A DNA stretch of 64,000 nt from Gammaproteobacteria bacterium (lineage in GTDB: Bacteria > Pseudomonadota > Gammaproteobacteria > Steroidobacterales > Foliamicaceae), in contig JAPOTY010000006.1 in assembly GCA_026708965.1 (NCBI GenBank), positions 1-64,000 of the forward strand. The letters are read 5' to 3'. Within the stretch, counting starts at the first letter, position 1. The number at the start of each line of letters is the position of its first letter. The notes under the pieces were generated by a model. It was not told the DNA's origin. It worked only from the letters and a program-made list of their open reading frames with translations, and did no database searches. Below are positions 47,378 to 56,439 of the stretch, in pieces. The translations under genes and the position numbers were made by a program.

Positions 47378-50334
47378 TACGCCGCCTCCGACCGCTGCCA
47401 AGTGTCCACGCCGGTCCATTTCTCGAACTGGATAAGCGACGTGTTGGGGGCCATGCCGCTGGCCTGCTCGGTAATGGTCTTCTTTGGATTGAGCATGTTC
47501 ACGCAGCCGCCCAGATCGGTGGAATTGCCGGGCTCGCCGGCCGGCCGGTACTGGGCGGATCCGGTGCAGGCGCTCACCACGCCGGACCGCAGCCGGTCGG
47601 TCAGCTGGGCCGCGCACACCACCGAGCCGCGGTGGTTCCAGAGGCGGATAAGGTCGTCGTCCTTCACCCCTCGCGCTTCCGCGTCCTTGCGATTGACGCG
47701 CGCCACCAGATAGGCGTGGCCGTTCACCCTCACCCGGTGCTCGCGGATATCCTGGAGCGTGCAGCCCTCGTCGTCGCCCATGATATGGAACGGGTAGCGC
47801 GTGTGCGGCGTGAGCAGTTGCAGCGGAAAGTCCGCCAGGTCCGGATCCGCCTCGGCGTTCTCGTAGCTCTTCTGGTAATGGTTGAGCGGCGGGCGCGCCG
47901 GATCGTCGATCTGGCTCAAGGTCTCGGGCAGGAACTCGAATTTGCCGGAAGTGGTTTGCAGCCCCTCGCCGAACTCGCCCACGTAGTCCGCCGGCAGCGG
48001 ATAGGGCTCGGGCGTGTCCTTTTTGCGGCCCTCGTAGTACCAGCGGCTAGCGGTGGGCGCGCGGGCGTTTTCCGGGTCGGCGGGCACCACGAAATAGCCC
48101 TTCTTGAGGAATTTCTTCCAAGTGGTGTGCTTGGCCAGGTCGGACGAATCGAACACCCGCTTGCACCAGTCCAGCTCGGTATTGCCGCCTTCGGAATACA
48201 TCGCGCCCAGCCCCAGCCGTTCGGCCACGGCCAGGAAGATATCGTAGTCGGATTTCGATTCGCCCAGCGGCTCGATGCACTTGTGCTGCAACGACACCAC
48301 GCGGTGGTTGACCATCGAGAACATGTGATGCACGTAGCCCGCGCCCACATTGTAGTACTCGCCGATATCCCAGCGCTCGAACACGGTGCAGGCGGGCAGG
48401 ATCACGTCCGCGAACGGCGTTTCGCCTTCCCACCAGATCGACTGGTTGACCACGAACGGCAGATTCTCCGACTGGTACATCTTCACCCAGCGGTTGGAAT
48501 CCACCATGGTGCCGAAATTGGGGCTGCCGTACTTGTACATCATCTGTATCTTCGCGTGGCCGGGCGCCGGGTAGCCGTAGCGCAGGAATTGGCCGCGCAC
48601 CGAGGAAACATCGGTGAGATAGCCTGCGGCGCGGCCCTCCATGATCGCCTCCGGCAGGCGGATCTTGGGAATATTCTGGCGCGACGAGTTCATCGTCACC
48701 ACATGCGGCATGCGCTGGTAGTTGTTGGCCGCGTTGGCGCTATAGGCAAGCTCGCCCGACATGCTGCCCTCGGCGTAGCCGGGAAAGTAGAAGGAGAAGT
48801 CCAGCGGGGCGCCGAACTGGAGGTTGCCGAAGTTCACGCCCGCCCGGCCGAAGCCCTGCATCGCGCCCAATATGGTCATCATCCGCGCCCACTGAACGCC
48901 CATGGGACCGCGGCCGGCGCCGCCTAAGCCGCAACCCCAGCCGCCGGCGCCCAGATAGGTTTTCTTGCGCCCCCATTGGCGCGCCAGCGCCCGCGCTTCG
49001 CGCGCCGGCACCCGCGTTTCTGCCTCCTGCCATTCGGGCGTCTTCGGCGTGCCGTCGGTTTCGCCGAGGATATAGGCCTTCCATTCGCCGAAGCCTGTGG
49101 TGCGCTTTTCAATAAATTCCTTGTCGTAGAGGTCTTCGGTGATCCACACGTAGCACAGCGCCTGGGCGAGGGCCGAATCGGTGCCGGGCTTGGGCGATAT
49201 CCACTTGCCGCCCAAATGCGCCGCGGTGTGATTGAGGAACGGGTCGATATGCACCATGGGGATGCCCAGCTCCTTGGCCCACTCGCGCCGTATGGTGCCC
49301 TCGTAGCCGTAGCTGGCATCCGGATCGCTCGACCAGAACACCATCAGCTCCGCATCCTTGAGGCAGTCCTCCACAGTGCCGTAGAACTCCGGCGTGCCCA
49401 GCCGCAGGCTGTTGCCCCAGTGGTGCATGGCGCCCCAGTACCAGCCCTCCCAGCTATCGGGATTATTGTGCAGCTTGGAGCAGCCGATGAGGTTCCAGAA
49501 GCGGTTGAAGGCGCTTAAGTAATGCCCTAGGTTGCCCCACTGGTGGTGCGAGCCGTGCGTAACCAGCACCGCGCCCGGGCCATGCGCCTTGGAGCGCTTG
49601 ATTTCGCTAACCACGATATCCAGCGCCTCGTCCCAGCTGATGCGCACGAATTCCGATTTGCCGCGGTTTTGGATATTGCGCTCGCCATTGGGATCGAAGT
49701 CAACGCGCTTCATGGGATGGAGGATCCGGTTCTTGGAATAGACCATGGATTTCTGGCACAGCCCGTGGGCGGCCAGGGTGGTGTGCCGCGGCGGCGTGAA
49801 TTCCTTGCCGCGCGCCTTGATGGTCCACGACGGCGCGTCCTCGTCGTCGAACTCCACGGGAGTGATCCGCAGGATCTTGCCGTCTTTCACGTAGACGAAA
49901 ACCGGCCCGCCGTTGGTGCCGTTGGTGTAGCGCACCACGCCGTTGCCCACCGGCGTGCCGCCCTTCCAGCGCACCCGCTGCATTTCGTTGAGCGTGGTCA
50001 TAAACCATACCGCCAGCTCGTCGGAGCCTTCCACCAGCAGCTTGAAGTTCTTGGCGGCATCGATCCTCACCAGCTGGTCGAAGGGCGGCGTGAGGAATTC
50101 CTCGGCAATGGCCTTGTTCTTGAAGATAACTGAGAAATCGGGCTTTTCGTGAATCCCTTTGCGGGAGCGGACCTTGCCGTTTTCGATCTGCACCCAGCGG
50201 CCTTCCGAGTTGTCCTGCAACTTGAACTGGGCAATGAGGTTCCTTTCCTTGAGCCGGTCTCTGAACTTGGGATACAAGCGCGCCACCAACCGCAACGCTT
50301 GCACCATGCCGAAGAGAATGATCGAAAATCGCAT
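47377..50334 (-). CDS. Molybdopterin large subunit, transhydroxylase-like, with N-terminal SCP2-like domain
   Basis: 985 residues. Residues about 20-115 look like a sterol-carrier-protein-2 domain (FKLQDNSEGRWVQIENGK, FSVIFKNKAIAEEFL, KLLVEGSDELAVWF). From about 135 on it matches the bis-MGD enzyme of pyrogallol transhydroxylase and relatives: NGGPVFVYVKDGKILRITP, GSHHQWGN (His263/His264), NPDSWEGWYWG (Asp293, Ser294, the Mo-ligand Ser position), FWSSDPDA, FYFPGYAEG, WWEGETPFADVILPACTVFERWD and LGGCVNMLNP. There is no N-terminal 4Fe-4S Cys motif and no Tat signal. Start ATG 50334; an in-frame TTG lies at 50367. MoeA at 37587 would supply cofactor. The substrate could be a hydrophobic phenol or lipid. 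Confidence 0.9.
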   Translation of the reverse strand: MRFSIILFGMVQALRLVARLYPKFRDRLKERNLIAQFKLQDNSEGRWVQIENGKVRSRKGIHEKPDFSVIFKNKAIAEEFLTPPFDQLVRIDAAKNFKLLVEGSDELAVWFMTTLNEMQRVRWKGGTPVGNGVVRYTNGTNGGPVFVYVKDGKILRITPVEFDDEDAPSWTIKARGKEFTPPRHTTLAAHGLCQKSMVYSKNRILHPMKRVDFDPNGERNIQNRGKSEFVRISWDEALDIVVSEIKRSKAHGPGAVLVTHGSHHQWGNLGHYLSAFNRFWNLIGCSKLHNNPDSWEGWYWGAMHHWGNSLRLGTPEFYGTVEDCLKDAELMVFWSSDPDASYGYEGTIRREWAKELGIPMVHIDPFLNHTAAHLGGKWISPKPGTDSALAQALCYVWITEDLYDKEFIEKRTTGFGEWKAYILGETDGTPKTPEWQEAETRVPAREARALARQWGRKKTYLGAGGWGCGLGGAGRGPMGVQWARMMTILGAMQGFGRAGVNFGNLQFGAPLDFSFYFPGYAEGSMSGELAYSANAANNYQRMPHVVTMNSSRQNIPKIRLPEAIMEGRAAGYLTDVSSVRGQFLRYGYPAPGHAKIQMMYKYGSPNFGTMVDSNRWVKMYQSENLPFVVNQSIWWEGETPFADVILPACTVFERWDIGEYYNVGAGYVHHMFSMVNHRVVSLQHKCIEPLGESKSDYDIFLAVAERLGLGAMYSEGGNTELDWCKRVFDSSDLAKHTTWKKFLKKGYFVVPADPENARAPTASRWYYEGRKKDTPEPYPLPADYVGEFGEGLQTTSGKFEFLPETLSQIDDPARPPLNHYQKSYENAEADPDLADFPLQLLTPHTRYPFHIMGDDEGCTLQDIREHRVRVNGHAYLVARVNRKDAEARGVKDDDLIRLWNHRGSVVCAAQLTDRLRSGVVSACTGSAQYRPAGEPGNSTDLGGCVNMLNPKKTITEQASGMAPNTSLIQFEKWTGVDTWQRSEAA

Positions 50335-50510
50335 GTGGAACCCCCGGACGCGGAAACTTGGAAACAACGCAGCAAGTCACCGGATGATAGCAACCTTGAC
50401 CTTTGCCGTCACCTGAACGTCATGCCGGGTGGCTAGCGGCCGCCCAGTCAGATATGATGCTTGCCATTACCGAACGGGCTTGGGCGCTTTGCGTCCTTTA
50501 CACGCTTTTT

Positions 50511-51362
50511 ATGACCGCGCAACTGATTGATGGCAAGGCCATTGCGGCGGAAGTCCGCGAACAAATCCGGCTAACGGTTAAGGAGCGGCTAGCGGCGGGT
50601 TTGCGGGCGCCGGCGCTGGCCACCGTGCTGATCGGAGACGAGCCCGCCTCGCAGATTTACGTCCGCAACAAGCGGCGCGCCTGCGCGGTGGCGGGCATCC
50701 GGTCGATCGACCACAATCTGCCGGCGGCCACGACCGAGTCGGAGCTGCTGGCGCTCATTGATGCCTGCAACCGCAATGAAGCGATCGACGGGATCCTGGT
50801 TCAGCTTCCCCTGCCCGGCCATATCGATCCCGCAAAGATTGTTAGCGCCATCCATCCCGATAAGGATGTGGACGGCTTTCATCCGCTGACCTTCGGCCTG
50901 CTGGCGCTGCGCACCCCCCGTCTCAGGCCCTGCACGTCGGCGGGCGTTATGCGCATGCTGGAAAGCATAGGCGTGGATCCCAAGGGCAAGCACTGCGTGG
51001 TGCTGGGCGCCTCCAACTTGGTGGGGCGGCCGCTGGTGCTGGAATTCCTTCTGTGCGGAGCCACCGTGACCGTATGCCACCGCTTTACCGCCAATCTCGA
51101 AGAGCACGTGCGGCAGGCGGAGATCCTGACTAGCGCCGTGGGCCAGCCGGGGCTGGTGCGTGGCGAATGGATCCGGCCGGGGGCCGTGGTGCTGGACATC
51201 GGCATTACGCGCATGAGCGACGGCAAGCTCCGCGGCGACGTTGAATTCGATCAGGCCCGCCAGCGCGCCAGCTGGATCGCGCCCGTTCCGGGCGGCGTGG
51301 GCCCCATGACCGTGGCCATGCTGTTGCAGAATACGCTGGATGCCGCCCAGTCACAAACCTAA
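50511..51362 (+). CDS. folD: Bifunctional methylenetetrahydrofolate dehydrogenase/cyclohydrolase FolD
   Basis: 283 residues, usual length. Interconverts 5,10-methylene-THF and 10-formyl-THF in one-carbon metabolism. Motifs: [13 protein letters not shown] (catalytic Lys as in YxxxK), [34 protein letters not shown] for NADP and [26 protein letters not shown] replaces the more common GRSNIVGxP Arg with Ala, which might alter cofactor preference. ATG at 50511 is chosen by family alignment; no strong RBS is visible. Eleven bases separate it from the cyclophilin gene. Confidence 0.95.
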   Translation: MTAQLIDGKAIAAEVREQIRLTVKERLAAGLRAPALATVLIGDEPASQIYVRNKRRACAVAGIRSIDHNLPAATTESELLALIDACNRNEAIDGILVQLPLPGHIDPAKIVSAIHPDKDVDGFHPLTFGLLALRTPRLRPCTSAGVMRMLESIGVDPKGKHCVVLGASNLVGRPLVLEFLLCGATVTVCHRFTANLEEHVRQAEILTSAVGQPGLVRGEWIRPGAVVLDIGITRMSDGKLRGDVEFDQARQRASWIAPVPGGVGPMTVAMLLQNTLDAAQSQT

Positions 51363-51373
51363 GGAGTTCCCGA

Positions 51374-51982
51374 ATGAGGCGAGTTAATTCATTGGTTGCA
51401 AGCGCCGCCCTGTGTTTTGCGTCGCTTGCCGCATTTGGCGCCCTGGCTCAGGAGCCGGCCGGGAACGAGCAGGCGATGGAGCCTTTCCCCCGGGTTCGCA
51501 TTGAAACCACCGCAGGCGCCTTCACGCTGGAGTTGTTCGCCCTCGAGGCGCCGCTCACGGTCACGCAGTTCCTCCGGCTGGCGGCAAGCCGCTTCTACGA
51601 GGGCGCCATCTTCCATCGCGTGGTCAAGGATTTCGTTATTCAGGGCGGCGGTTTTTCCGTGGATTTCCAGGAACGCGCGGTGGAGCAGGCGCTGCCCAAT
51701 GAATCGGGCAACGGGCGTTCGAATGTGCGCGGCGCCATCGCCATGGCCCGCACCGGCGACCCGCATTCCGCCAAGAACCAGTTCTATATCAACCTCAGCG
51801 ATAACGTTGCGCTGGATCCCAGGCCCGGGCGCTGGGGATACGCGGTTTTCGGGCAGGTGGTTGGCGGCATGGATGTGGTGGACGATATCGGCAACCGCGC
51901 CACGGGGCCGGGGGGGCGCTTCGACCGCGACGTGCCCGCGGCGCCGGTGATCATCGAACGGGTGCTGCGCGTGAATCAATGA
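51374..51982 (+). CDS. Periplasmic cyclophilin-type peptidyl-prolyl isomerase
   Basis: 202 residues. Signal peptide about 1-25 (SLVASAALCFASLAAFGALA), then a cyclophilin domain: RIETTAGAFTLELFALEAPLTV, FHRVVKDFVIQGGGF, AIAMARTGDPHSAKNQFYINL and YAVFGQVVGGMDVVDDI. Similar to PpiA, which helps fold outer-membrane and periplasmic proteins. AAGGAGTT precedes the ATG. Its stop overlaps the lpxH start (ATGA at 51979). Confidence 0.93.
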   Translation: MRRVNSLVASAALCFASLAAFGALAQEPAGNEQAMEPFPRVRIETTAGAFTLELFALEAPLTVTQFLRLAASRFYEGAIFHRVVKDFVIQGGGFSVDFQERAVEQALPNESGNGRSNVRGAIAMARTGDPHSAKNQFYINLSDNVALDPRPGRWGYAVFGQVVGGMDVVDDIGNRATGPGGRFDRDVPAAPVIIERVLRVNQ

Positions 51983-52701
51983 GCGTTCTGTTCATGTCCG
52001 ATCTGCATCTCGATGCGGATCGGCCCGAAGCAACCCGCGCCTTTCACCGCTTTCTCAAACAACGCGCCGCCGGCGCCGAGGCGCTCTATGTGCTGGGCGA
52101 CCTGTTCGAGGCCTGGGTGGGCGATGACGACGACAGCGCGCTGGCGCAGGAGGTCGTTGAGGCGCTGGCGCGGTTGACGGCGGGCGGCACGGCCGTCTTT
52201 TTCGCCCGCGGGAACCGGGATTTTCTCGCGGGCGACGATTTCGCCCGGCGCAGCGGGGCCGTGCTGCTGGAGGATGCCAGCGTTGTCGCGATCGGCGGCG
52301 AGCGGGTATTGCTGATGCATGGCGACAGTCTCTGCACCGACGACCACGATTACCAGCAATTCCGCGCCATGGTGCGCGATCCGAAGTGGCAGGCTCAGTT
52401 CCTGGCCCTGCCGCTGGCGGCGCGGCGCGCGCTGGCCGCGCAGGCGCGCGACGCCAGCCGCCTTTCAACCAGCGGCAAGCCCATGGAGATCATGGACGTG
52501 AACGCATCAGCCGTGGCCGAAGCCATGCGCTTTTACGGCGTGCGGCGCTTGATCCATGGACACACCCACCGCCCGGCGGTGCATGAATTCGAACTCGACG
52601 GCGCGCCCGCCGTGCGAACCGTCTTAGGCGACTGGTTCCGCCGCGGCTGGGCGCTGGAATGCGACAGCCAAGGCTCGCGCCTAACCGCCTTCGACCTCTA
52701 G
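51979..52701 (+). CDS. lpxH: UDP-2,3-diacylglucosamine pyrophosphatase LpxH
   Basis: 240 residues. Cleaves UDP-2,3-diacylglucosamine to lipid X in lipid A synthesis, at the cytoplasmic side of the inner membrane. Calcineurin-like metal motifs: MSDLHLD, GDLFEAWVGDDD, ARGNRDF, LMHGDSLCTDD and HGHTHRP. It ends the folD-ppiA-lpxH run, each gene overlapping or nearly touching the next. Normal length. Confidence 0.95.
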   Translation: MSVLFMSDLHLDADRPEATRAFHRFLKQRAAGAEALYVLGDLFEAWVGDDDDSALAQEVVEALARLTAGGTAVFFARGNRDFLAGDDFARRSGAVLLEDASVVAIGGERVLLMHGDSLCTDDHDYQQFRAMVRDPKWQAQFLALPLAARRALAAQARDASRLSTSGKPMEIMDVNASAVAEAMRFYGVRRLIHGHTHRPAVHEFELDGAPAVRTVLGDWFRRGWALECDSQGSRLTAFDL

Positions 52702-52717
52702 CCCGCGAGGGCGGCCC

Positions 52718-52765
52718 GCTCCAGCAAGGCGATACGGCCCGCTAAGGTTGCGGGCGGCTTTTCCC
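52718..52765 (-). pseudogene. Frameshifted fragment of a VapC-like toxin gene
   Basis: These 48 bases are a near-copy of 45695-45740 inside the PIN toxin gene (shared GCTCCAGCAAGGCGAT, then CGGCCC, then TTGCGGGCGGCTT). On the minus strand they would encode KAARNLSG and, after a one-base shift, IALLERA, matching EAARNLVGRIALLELA of the intact toxin. It is a trace of a second toxin-antitoxin locus or of a recombination event. Confidence 0.6.
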
Positions 52766-52782
52766 GATAGCCTGCGTGTTTT

Positions 52783-55149
52783 TCAGAAAGGGCGGGATAC
52801 GGCTAGGAACAGCGTGTTTTCCGGGTGTGCGCCGGCGCGATGGCCGGGCTGGAGCGAGTGCCAGAACTCCGCTCGTAGATGCCATGCAGGCGCGCTGCTC
52901 GCGCCGGAGCGCGAAGCGGTTTCATAGCCCAGCGTCATATCGAGCTGGCGGCCTGAGGGCTCTGCGGCAAGCCATGCCGTTTCCCGCACCACAGCGCCCG
53001 CCCGGGTTCTGCCCGCAGGGTAGTCCAGCTCCACCGCTCCCGATTCATTCCTGAGCGGCTGCGATACCGTCAGCCAGAGGCGCCCGGCATGGTCGGGCGC
53101 TTTTCTTTTCCAGTGAATTCCCGCGCTGTAGGCGCTGCTCAGCACGTGCCGAGCTCTTCGCAGCAGGCCATGATTGACCTCGGCGGAGGTATATCCGCCT
53201 TGCGCCGCGGCCATGAGGCGCAGCCCGCCCCGGAGTTCCCGCTCCGCGACCAGGCGTGTAAACCAGGTGTTCCCCGCCAACCGGCCGTAAGCGCCGCTGG
53301 CGCCCGCTCCGAGGAGGCGCTCCGATTCCCGCAGCACACCTAATTCCGCTGAGACGCGACCGTGAGCGCCGCTCGCGTCTAGGTTCAGGAACGCGCCGTG
53401 GGTCCGTCCGGGCGCGGCCAGGCGCTCGCCTAGCGTGATGCCGGCATTCTGCACGAAGAAACCGCCTCGCAAGCGGCTGCGCCCGCCCGCCGGGAAAAAA
53501 TCTCGCGCCATGCCCACGCCGCGGGCGCCGAGCGCGATCCAGGCATTTTGAATGCCCGCCGACCGGTCGGGCGCCGACCGGGCGCTTCCGTTCGGAGAGA
53601 GCGCGGCGGTCAGGTTCCGCGCGGACGACAGGATCCATCCGCCGACCATCGCGATGGATTCCGGCGTGGTTTTCGAGGCACGATCGAGGAATCCGGCGAA
53701 GCGGCGGTCCGCGCGCGCGCCGCCGTCCATCGCCCAAGGCGCATGAAAAGCCTCCATCGGGATGAAGAAAGGCGCATTCAGGCGGTCGAATACCGCCAGT
53801 TCCCGTCCGGCGAGGCCTCGCTCAAGGGCATCGCCCCAGGCCGGTCCTGCCGCTATCGCCGTGCGTCGCAGAGCCACGGCCGGACCGTCCAGACTGCGGC
53901 CGAGCGAGGCGCGCGCAGGGCCGATGGGCCGCGTGGCCTTCTCCACATCCAACAAGCCCTGTCCGTAAATATCCCGATCCGCATAAATCCCGGATTTGTC
54001 CGCCGCCGCCAACAGCCGGCTGACCATTTCGGTGGAGCCCAGTTGCCCGCGGAAGGCCTCTTCCATCAGCGCCAGCGCGCCAGCCACTTGGGGCGCGGCT
54101 AGCGAGGTCCCTCTCCAGTTTCCGTAACCGTCGGTATTGGCGAACGGCCCGGAAATGCCGGAGCCCGGCGCCGCCATGCAGTAATCCGCCGCCACTCCGC
54201 ATCGATTGGAGTAATTCGCGATCATGCCGTCCCGGCCGGTGGCCGCCACCGAAATGAAGTGGCCTTCAAGCTCCGGGAAATAATGCGGGGTGGCTGCGGT
54301 CAGGTTCGGCGAAGAAGCGTCGGCCGGATTTCCCCGGGCATCCCTTCTGCCGTTGGAGTTGCCCGCCGCCCACACCATGATGATCTTGTCCGCGTCCGGC
54401 GTGCCGGCCTGGATCAGGCTGTTAACGGTGCGTCCGAAAGCCGCCCGGTACTGGGCCGCCGTGTAGGCGGTCACCACGCCTTCATAGCCGAAGCTGTGAT
54501 TGATGATTCGGGTTGCGCTGCCGATTCTGCGGTACAGCCCTTGGCTTTGCTCGTCCAAGCTGCGGAAGGAAGTCGGATTGCCGAGGTCCACGGGCCGGTA
54601 GTCGGGCGGCGCGGTTCCCAGCTGAATGCCTAGGGCCAGCAGTTCCGCCTCGTAGGCCACGCCATGCATGGGGCCGCCGTTCCTGGCGGCGGCGATGACG
54701 CCGCCCACTGCGGTTCCGTGCGAATCGGTGTCGCGAATGGCGCTGAAAGAGCAGGTTCCGTTGGGACAGCTCCGGGAAGCCACGCCGGAGCGGGGGTGGA
54801 GCTTCCCGGCCAGCGCGCGGTGGCCGGGATCGACGCCCGTGTCGATGATTCCCACCGTCACGCCTTGGCCGGTGTAGCCGCGGGCATAGGCATAGTCCGC
54901 TCCGATCTCGGCCAGGCTCCACTGGTTGGCGAATTCGGTTGAGCCGATGAAGGCGCTGCGTTCGCTTTCCTCGGCCGGAGTCAGGCCCGGATCGTTGGGG
55001 AAATTCAAGGGATCCTGCCCCTCGGGCCGGGGCGCGACAACGATCTGGGCGGGAGGAGGCGGGGTTGACTGGATTCCGCCGCTGCCGCCGCAAGCAGCCG
55101 CCACCATAGCCGGCAGCAGCACAAATACCGTTGAGATGTTGCGCCTCAT
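52783..55149 (-). CDS. S8 serine protease autotransporter, NalP-like lipoprotein
   Basis: 788 residues. Signal peptide with lipobox (FVLLPAMVAAAC, Cys19 from ATG 55149) and a Gly/Ser/Pro-rich linker. Subtilisin domain about 65-400: Asp in GIIDTGVDPGH, His in RDTDSHGTAVGGV, Asn in MVWAAGNSNGR and Ser in WRGTSLAAPQVAG. The remaining 380 residues look like an autotransporter barrel (alternating hydrophobic strands) ending in the outer-membrane signature FLAVSRPF. Neisseria NalP has the same lipoprotein-protease-barrel plan. An in-frame GTG at 55170 with AGAAGGGG upstream is an alternative start. It may process surface proteins. Confidence 0.88.
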   Translation of the reverse strand: MRRNISTVFVLLPAMVAAACGGSGGIQSTPPPPAQIVVAPRPEGQDPLNFPNDPGLTPAEESERSAFIGSTEFANQWSLAEIGADYAYARGYTGQGVTVGIIDTGVDPGHRALAGKLHPRSGVASRSCPNGTCSFSAIRDTDSHGTAVGGVIAAARNGGPMHGVAYEAELLALGIQLGTAPPDYRPVDLGNPTSFRSLDEQSQGLYRRIGSATRIINHSFGYEGVVTAYTAAQYRAAFGRTVNSLIQAGTPDADKIIMVWAAGNSNGRRDARGNPADASSPNLTAATPHYFPELEGHFISVAATGRDGMIANYSNRCGVAADYCMAAPGSGISGPFANTDGYGNWRGTSLAAPQVAGALALMEEAFRGQLGSTEMVSRLLAAADKSGIYADRDIYGQGLLDVEKATRPIGPARASLGRSLDGPAVALRRTAIAAGPAWGDALERGLAGRELAVFDRLNAPFFIPMEAFHAPWAMDGGARADRRFAGFLDRASKTTPESIAMVGGWILSSARNLTAALSPNGSARSAPDRSAGIQNAWIALGARGVGMARDFFPAGGRSRLRGGFFVQNAGITLGERLAAPGRTHGAFLNLDASGAHGRVSAELGVLRESERLLGAGASGAYGRLAGNTWFTRLVAERELRGGLRLMAAAQGGYTSAEVNHGLLRRARHVLSSAYSAGIHWKRKAPDHAGRLWLTVSQPLRNESGAVELDYPAGRTRAGAVVRETAWLAAEPSGRQLDMTLGYETASRSGASSAPAWHLRAEFWHSLQPGHRAGAHPENTLFLAVSRPF

Positions 55150-55247
55150 CTTGAGCCGTTTCCCGCACACACCCCTTCTACTCTCGGACTATGATTAGCC
55201 GCCAAGTATATTCAATCGGCCTTGCGGGCCGGCCTGCGGGAGGCAAC

Positions 55248-56300
55248 ATGCTGATGCACAATCGGATCGATCAAATTGCCGCTTCGGCGTTCGGATTCAA
55301 GCGCCCAAGGCTTTGCTTGGCGCCGGCTGCCGCGCTGGCCTGCCTTGTTGCGCTGGCGGGCCCGGCTGATGCGGCGCCCGAGGCCTACAAGACGGAATGG
55401 GGCCCGCACGGCGTGCAGGTGATCGATAATCACCGGCTGCCCGCCGATCCCGGCCAGCGCCGCCTGCGCGCCCGCATCGCCTATCCCGATGGCGCCGGGC
55501 CGTTTCCGCTGGTGGTGTATTCGCATGGCTTCAATTGCTATCGGGAAAGCTATTCCGGGCTGACCGATCATTGGGCATCGCACGGCTACGTGGTGGTGCT
55601 GCCGGAACATCCCGATTGTCCAACCGCCGAGGCCAAAATGACGCCCGAGGATATCCGCAACCTGGTCTATATTCGTATTTCCGACGTGGGCCGCGTGCTT
55701 GATGCGTTGTTTGCGCCGGATCAGGAAATACCGGGCTTGAGCGACCGCATCGACTGGAAACGCAAGGCGGTGGCGGGGCATTCCTTCGGCGGAATGGTCG
55801 CGCAAATTACATGGGGGCAGCCGCTCAAGGATCTGCACAGCACCGACAATGTCAGCTATGCGCTTGGCTTCGACGCGGCCGTCGTGATGAGCGGGGTGGG
55901 CCAAATGCCGCAGATGGCCGATGGCTCATTCAACCAAATCCGCGGGCCGGTCATGGTGACGGGCGGCACCTTGGACCTAGGCAATATTGGCGGGCCGACC
56001 ATTTACCCGTGGGAGTGGCGCATGGCGCCCTACTTGCTAAGCCCTGCGGGCCGGAAGTACTCGGTCGTTCTGGAGGAGGGCGACCACTACTTGGGCGGGC
56101 TGATCTGCCGGGAAGACCGGGGCGGACCCGACAATAAGGGCGGCGCGCATGATGCCGAGGGCCTTGCGATTCTCGCCGGCGCAACGACCGCCTTCCTGGA
56201 CGCCTGGCTCAAGAAGGATGCCGCCGCCCGAAGTTTCCTCGACGCATTCGATCAGCATGCCGAACTGACCGCCGGCCGCGCCCGCTTCGCCCGGAAGTAG
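55248..56300 (+). CDS. Secreted alpha/beta hydrolase (PAF-acetylhydrolase/dienelactone-hydrolase-like)
   Basis: 350 residues. A leader of about 47 residues (LAPAAALACLVALAGPADA) predicts export. The hydrolase domain shows LVVYSHGFNCYRESY (oxyanion region), the nucleophile elbow GHSFGG (Ser), a likely Asp in the GGTLDLG region and a late His (EGDHYLGG). The size and pattern LxVYSHG suit the PAF-acetylhydrolase-like group acting on lipids or polyesters. The ATG at 55248 has GGGAGGC upstream; another in-frame ATG at 55191 gives a poorer leader. Divergent from the S8 autotransporter. Confidence 0.85.
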   Translation: MLMHNRIDQIAASAFGFKRPRLCLAPAAALACLVALAGPADAAPEAYKTEWGPHGVQVIDNHRLPADPGQRRLRARIAYPDGAGPFPLVVYSHGFNCYRESYSGLTDHWASHGYVVVLPEHPDCPTAEAKMTPEDIRNLVYIRISDVGRVLDALFAPDQEIPGLSDRIDWKRKAVAGHSFGGMVAQITWGQPLKDLHSTDNVSYALGFDAAVVMSGVGQMPQMADGSFNQIRGPVMVTGGTLDLGNIGGPTIYPWEWRMAPYLLSPAGRKYSVVLEEGDHYLGGLICREDRGGPDNKGGAHDAEGLAILAGATTAFLDAWLKKDAAARSFLDAFDQHAELTAGRARFARK

Positions 56301-56370
56301 AGACTTGTTTGTGCTGCTCCCTGGTCTTGTTCTTATCTCCGCTTCGTGCTTATCCTCGCCCTGCGTCTAT

Positions 56371-56410
56371 CCCCGCCTCGCGGGAGACGCATGAACCCAT
56401 CCATGGGGCT
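56371..56410. repeat. Dispersed element, copy C (inverted orientation)
   Basis: The reverse complement of the 30-bp core occupies 56381-56410, preceded by CCCCGCCTCG, the matching end of the right arm in copy A. The outer parts are lost. Like copies A and B it lies between converging genes, here the secreted hydrolase and the flavin monooxygenase. Confidence 0.75.
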
Positions 56411-56439
56411 TGTTGGCGGGAAAGCGTTATTGGTAGTGG

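Noticed and set aside
47632-48927. 431-codon frame antisense to the molybdoenzyme large subunit
   Set aside because: Low-complexity His/Val/Ala/Arg composition typical of antisense frames in GC-rich genes, and no RBS.
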